Assembly: GCA_902478425.1 (NCBI GenBank)
Contig: CABSKV010000010.1
Coordinates: forward strand, 1-25,684
Reading direction: 5' to 3'
DNA from: an uncultured Coriobacteriia bacterium
GTDB taxonomy: Bacteria > Actinomycetota > Coriobacteriia > Coriobacteriales > QAMH01
Length of the DNA: 25,684 nt
Shown: one piece after another, positions 23,320 through 25,684 of the stretch
How positions within the stretch are numbered: the first letter of the stretch is position 1
How the letters are laid out: each line of letters opens with the position of its first letter
Notes under the pieces: model-generated
Databases searched by the model: none
The model's input: only the letters and a program-made list of their open reading frames with translations
Told to the model about the DNA's origin: nothing
Translations under genes and position numbers: made by a program

Positions 23320-24417
23320 CTAGCAGCAGCTCGCGTTAATCGGCTGGTCATCCTCGTCATAGACGACCTCGTAATCGGGGGCCGTCTTGATGATGGGATC
23401 GCCATGCGTGTCGCCGATGTGCTGGTCGCGATTTCCCGTGCACTCGAAAGCTGCACTATAGCGCGAGTGGGCCGCGATTGCAGAGACGTTGCCGCAGACG
23501 GGGCAGGTCTTTCCCATGGGGAACTTGATGTTGAAATCGAACAGGAACATGTCCGGATAATCGGGCAGGTTGCCCTTATAGGTCACCGTCTCGCCATAGG
23601 ACTCGCAGACGTCTTCGGCCCAGCTCGACTTCATGACGCGCGCCGTGATGGTCGCGAACGCGATGTCGGGGAAGAGCGCCTGCTCGCTTGCCGTGAGCGG
23701 CGTCTTGAAGGTCATGGGATAGCGCGGATCGAGGAAGCCGTAGTGCTGCACGAGACGGCGGAAGTCGTTGATGTACATGGCACCGCCCAGGCGCAGGGCG
23801 CGCAGCTTGATGTCATGGGCCTTCTCGACCGGGATGCGACGGTCGGTGAACACGTCGGTGAAATACCACTCGCCATCTTCCTTGAGAATGCGCCTGACCT
23901 CCTTGACGTAGGCCTCCTTGTCGGGCGAGAGGTTGAAGGTGCAGTTGGAGATGACGATGTCGACGGACTCGTCGGGAATCATCGAGAGGTCCTCGGGAAC
24001 GCCGTGCACGAGCTCGACGTTGGGGGCGTCGTAATCGAATTGAGCGATCTCCTGGTCGAGGTACTTCTCAGCCTTGGCCAGACGATCGGCATCGGGCTCC
24101 ACGCCGATGACCTTGCCATGCTCGCCCACGAGCTGGGCGGCGAGGTAGGTGTCGCGACCCGAGCCGCAACACAGGTCGACGACCGTGCAGCCTTCCATGA
24201 GCGGCGGCATGGGTGCGCCAAACTCGTGGAAGTGGTTCTTGATCTCTGCCGCGATGTTGAAGAGGCACTCACGGACGGAGGGCGTAAGCGTCTGGTCCGT
24301 GTCGCGTGTGCGAGCCGTCGCCTGCGGGTCGGCATCCTGCGCAGCCGCGATTTGCTCGTAGTACGCCTTGGGGTCGATATCCAGCGTATACCAATCGTGA
24401 TAGCCCTGATAGTCCAT
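23320..24417 (-). CDS. ArsM-like SAM methyltransferase lacking two of three metalloid cysteines
   Basis: A 365-aa class I methyltransferase. SAM motif I is DLCCGSGRD (81-89), with ISNCTFNLSPDKEAY (Cys159) and a C-terminal CPVCGNVSAIAAHSRYSAAF module, as in ArsM. The N-terminal ACC-type cysteines are absent. The GECLGGA motif reads ALRLGGAMY, so the third ligand is lost. Extra cysteines occur at C51, C77, C83 and C84, in CPVC, and as a terminal C364-C365 pair. The ATG at 24417 follows AAGGAAGAGG. It is the first gene of the operon and 16 bases before the GTPase. It is probably a paralogue of the fused ArsM domain with a shifted substrate. It could still bind arsenic through the terminal CC, but methylation of arsenite is uncertain. 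Confidence 0.8.
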   Translation of the reverse strand: MDYQGYHDWYTLDIDPKAYYEQIAAAQDADPQATARTRDTDQTLTPSVRECLFNIAAEIKNHFHEFGAPMPPLMEGCTVVDLCCGSGRDTYLAAQLVGEHGKVIGVEPDADRLAKAEKYLDQEIAQFDYDAPNVELVHGVPEDLSMIPDESVDIVISNCTFNLSPDKEAYVKEVRRILKEDGEWYFTDVFTDRRIPVEKAHDIKLRALRLGGAMYINDFRRLVQHYGFLDPRYPMTFKTPLTASEQALFPDIAFATITARVMKSSWAEDVCESYGETVTYKGNLPDYPDMFLFDFNIKFPMGKTCPVCGNVSAIAAHSRYSAAFECTGNRDQHIGDTHGDPIIKTAPDYEVVYDEDDQPINASCC

Positions 24418-24494
24418 GCCTCTTCCTTCCCGGTCGCGCCTTGCGCGCACCTGTTTTTCGTGAATATTCGCTTTCGTGGACACTTCCACTTGCG

Positions 24495-24531
24495 CTAGTA
24501 GCAGATTATATCCTATACTAGTCGGTGTCAA
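24495..24531 (-). promoter_or_regulatory. Operon promoter with CTAGTA dyad
   Basis: On the minus strand TTGACA (plus 24526-24531), a 15-base spacer and TATAAT (plus 24505-24510) form a strong promoter for the methyltransferase operon, 88 bases before its ATG. CTAGTA (24495-24500) and TACTAG (24516-24521) flank and overlap the -10. Repression by the divergent PadR protein at this site is plausible. Confidence 0.68.
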
Positions 24532-24581
24532 CTCGCGTACATGCTCTCATGCGACGCGTGTTTCCTCGTTTGATGCGGGCT

Positions 24582-24623
24582 GATGCCCGGGACGTGCTTC
24601 TAGGCCGGTACGTCCCGGGCATC
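24582..24623. repeat. 14-bp perfect inverted repeat upstream of padR
   Basis: GATGCCCGGGACGT (24582-24595) and ACGTCCCGGGCATC (24610-24623), with a 14-base loop. It lies in the 304-base divergent region between the operon and the PadR gene. No T-run follows on either strand. Either a second regulator site, a transcript leader hairpin, or a U-less terminator. The remaining sequence to 24721 has only a weak TATCAT near 24680. Confidence 0.6.
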
Positions 24624-24721
24624 TTCGCAATCATCCCATTCACCGCACACTCATCGTTCTTTTCATCCCCGTTTTGGCGTATCATGGTGCCCAATTCGAT
24701 TCACGTAAGGGAGCTTTGCAC

Positions 24722-25165
24722 ATGTGGTCTGCCTGCCACCCCAAATCTGAAGAGCAACTTACCGAGTGCGGTCAGCTCGGCAAAAGCCTGAGCCGCCTGA
24801 CCCAGCCCTCGATTCTCTCCGTGCTCGCACGCGCGGAGAAGCCCGTGCACGGGTACCGCATCATTCAGGAGATGGCCGACGGTCCGATGTTCAACGGCAA
24901 CGCACCCGATCCCACGGGCATCTATCGCATTCTCAAGCAGATGGAGAATAACGGGCTGGTCGTGAGCGAGTGGGATACCTCGGAGTCCGGCCCTGCCAAG
25001 CGCTGCTATAACCTGACCGACGAGGGCCGCGCGTGCCTGCGTCGCTGGGTCGATGCACTTGCGTGCTATGCGGCAAGCATCCAGGACCTGCGCATTCTCG
25101 CATGTGACGCGCTCGACATCCCGGTCCCGGAGCAACCCGTTTGCATGAAGGAGCTCGAAATCTAG
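24722..25165 (+). CDS. PadR-family transcriptional regulator with N-terminal cysteines
   Basis: A 147-aa regulator. The winged helix-turn-helix spans about 25-110: LTQPSILSVLARAEKPVHGY, RIIQEMADG, PTGIYRILKQMENNGLV, SEWDTSESGPAKRCYNLTDE and GRACLRRW, all PadR signatures. The N-terminal extension MWSACHPKSEEQLTEC adds Cys5 and Cys16, and further cysteines occur near 100, 117 and 140, unusual for PadR and suggestive of metalloid or redox sensing. ATG at 24722 is chosen because of GGGAG nine bases upstream; a TTG at 24674 is less likely. It is divergent from the ArsM/GTPase/ArsS operon and the obvious candidate regulator. It shares its stop with the convergent gltD gene. Confidence 0.82.
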   Translation: MWSACHPKSEEQLTECGQLGKSLSRLTQPSILSVLARAEKPVHGYRIIQEMADGPMFNGNAPDPTGIYRILKQMENNGLVVSEWDTSESGPAKRCYNLTDEGRACLRRWVDALACYAASIQDLRILACDALDIPVPEQPVCMKELEI

Positions 25166-25684
25166 GCAAGAACGCTGCGTGCCTCGTCTGCGCAGGCGAG
25201 CGCATCGGCAATTGCCGTCGCGACGAGCGTCGAACCCATGCGCGCATCGCCTGCCGCAAAGACGGCAGCCCTGTCCTCATCACACGCACGCAACAGATGC
25301 GTATCGCCCGTACGCTCGGCATCCCCTACCCCAAACGCCTCGAAGAGGCTGGAATCCGCGCCGAGGAATCCCTTGGCGATGAGCACGAGCTGCGCGGGAA
25401 TCTCGCGCAGCGTGCCCTCGACGAAGTGTCGGGTGCCATCGTAGGAAAGCTCCTGGATGCGCACGGCCTCGACGGAGTCGCCGCCGACAAAGCCCATCGT
25501 ATCGGTCGACCAGATGCGCGGATCGCTACCGAAGAGCTCCTCGGCCTCGCGCTGGCCGTAGCCCTGCTGGTAAACCCCGCGTGGTGCGGGCCACAGCTCG
25601 TGGGCATCGCGACTTGCGGGCGGGCACTGCGCACGGATGACCTGCATCACGCTTTTCGCGCCCTGCCGCAAGGCACAGGCGACG
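25162..25684 (-). CDS. gltD: Glutamate synthase small subunit-like oxidoreductase, C-terminal part (runs off window)
   Basis: The last 173 codons of a GltD-type flavoprotein, which supplies NAD(P)H electrons for glutamate synthesis from glutamine and 2-oxoglutarate. The open frame continues past the window edge, with ACALRQGAKSVMQ at its visible start (GltD pattern TALRQGAKSV). QLVLIAKGFLG then marks the FAD-domain core, and VFAAGDARMGSTLVATAIA the second FAD-binding motif (GltD usually has GDCRRGQSLV). DARMGSTLV differs from the consensus, so a related NAD(P)-linked oxidoreductase is possible. The stop shares the tetramer CTAG (25162-25165) with the convergent PadR gene. Confidence 0.82.
   Translation of the reverse strand, partial: VACALRQGAKSVMQVIRAQCPPASRDAHELWPAPRGVYQQGYGQREAEELFGSDPRIWSTDTMGFVGGDSVEAVRIQELSYDGTRHFVEGTLREIPAQLVLIAKGFLGADSSLFEAFGVGDAERTGDTHLLRACDEDRAAVFAAGDARMGSTLVATAIADALACADEARSVLA

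Noticed and set aside
1..25684. CRISPR arrays, tRNA, rRNA, transposases or integrases
   Set aside because: No regularly spaced repeats, cloverleaf-like gene, rRNA segment or recombinase motif was seen in reading both strands; this was by eye, so a short tRNA could be missed.

Overview
The window looks like chromosomal DNA of a high-GC anaerobic actinobacterium, most likely class Coriobacteriia (an Eggerthellaceae-type gut or rumen organism). This is inferred from the GC-rich codon use, the density of Fe-S and molybdopterin redox proteins, lactate-utilisation and SDF-family transporters, and a soluble molybdoenzyme with its own MFS permeases. No rRNA, tRNA, CRISPR array or transposase was seen.

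Layout. (1) 1-432 (-): 5' part of NADP-type glutamate dehydrogenase. (2) 598-5385 (+): a four-gene run made of an HdrD/GlpC-like Fe-S protein, an FAD oxidoreductase, a dicarboxylate/amino-acid symporter and an alpha/beta hydrolase. (3) 8456-5489 (-): lutABC for L-lactate oxidation, divergent from sstT (8641-9975, +), a Na+/serine-threonine symporter. (4) About 9989-17657: an accessory segment of visibly lower GC. It holds a PucR-like regulator, a small zinc-ribbon protein, an MFS permease, a two-Cys-quartet ferredoxin-like subunit, an 801-aa molybdopterin oxidoreductase related to acetylene hydratase, and a divergent second MFS permease. It is bounded by a 39-bp direct repeat (38/39 identical) consisting of the 3' end of sstT and the following leader. 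(5) 17774-18700: a RelB/DinJ-like antitoxin and PIN toxin with a perfect 20-bp operator palindrome, then a broken XRE-antitoxin-like fragment. (6) 24417-18707 (-): ArsM-like methyltransferase, CobW-like GTPase, an ArsM::ArsS-type methyltransferase/radical-SAM fusion, and an MTA/SAH deaminase. A Cys-containing PadR regulator (24722-25165, +) diverges from it. (7) 25162 to the end (-): C-terminal part of a glutamate synthase small subunit.

How the parts may work together. The most striking locus is region 6. Two ArsM-like methyltransferases, one fused to an ArsS-like radical SAM enzyme, sit with a metal-chaperone-type GTPase and a deaminase of the family that handles S-adenosylhomocysteine and 5'-deoxyadenosine, the by-products of methyl transfer and radical SAM chemistry. 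I infer an organo-metalloid (arsenic-type or related) biosynthesis or detoxification pathway under PadR control; the actual substrate cannot be read from sequence. Region 4 resembles a transferable anaerobic aromatic or unsaturated-substrate cassette: regulator, importer or exporter, cytoplasmic molybdoenzyme and electron-transfer subunit. A TGAGACAA...TTGTCTCA palindrome recurs in three intergenic regions and may be a dispersed repeat or shared operator.
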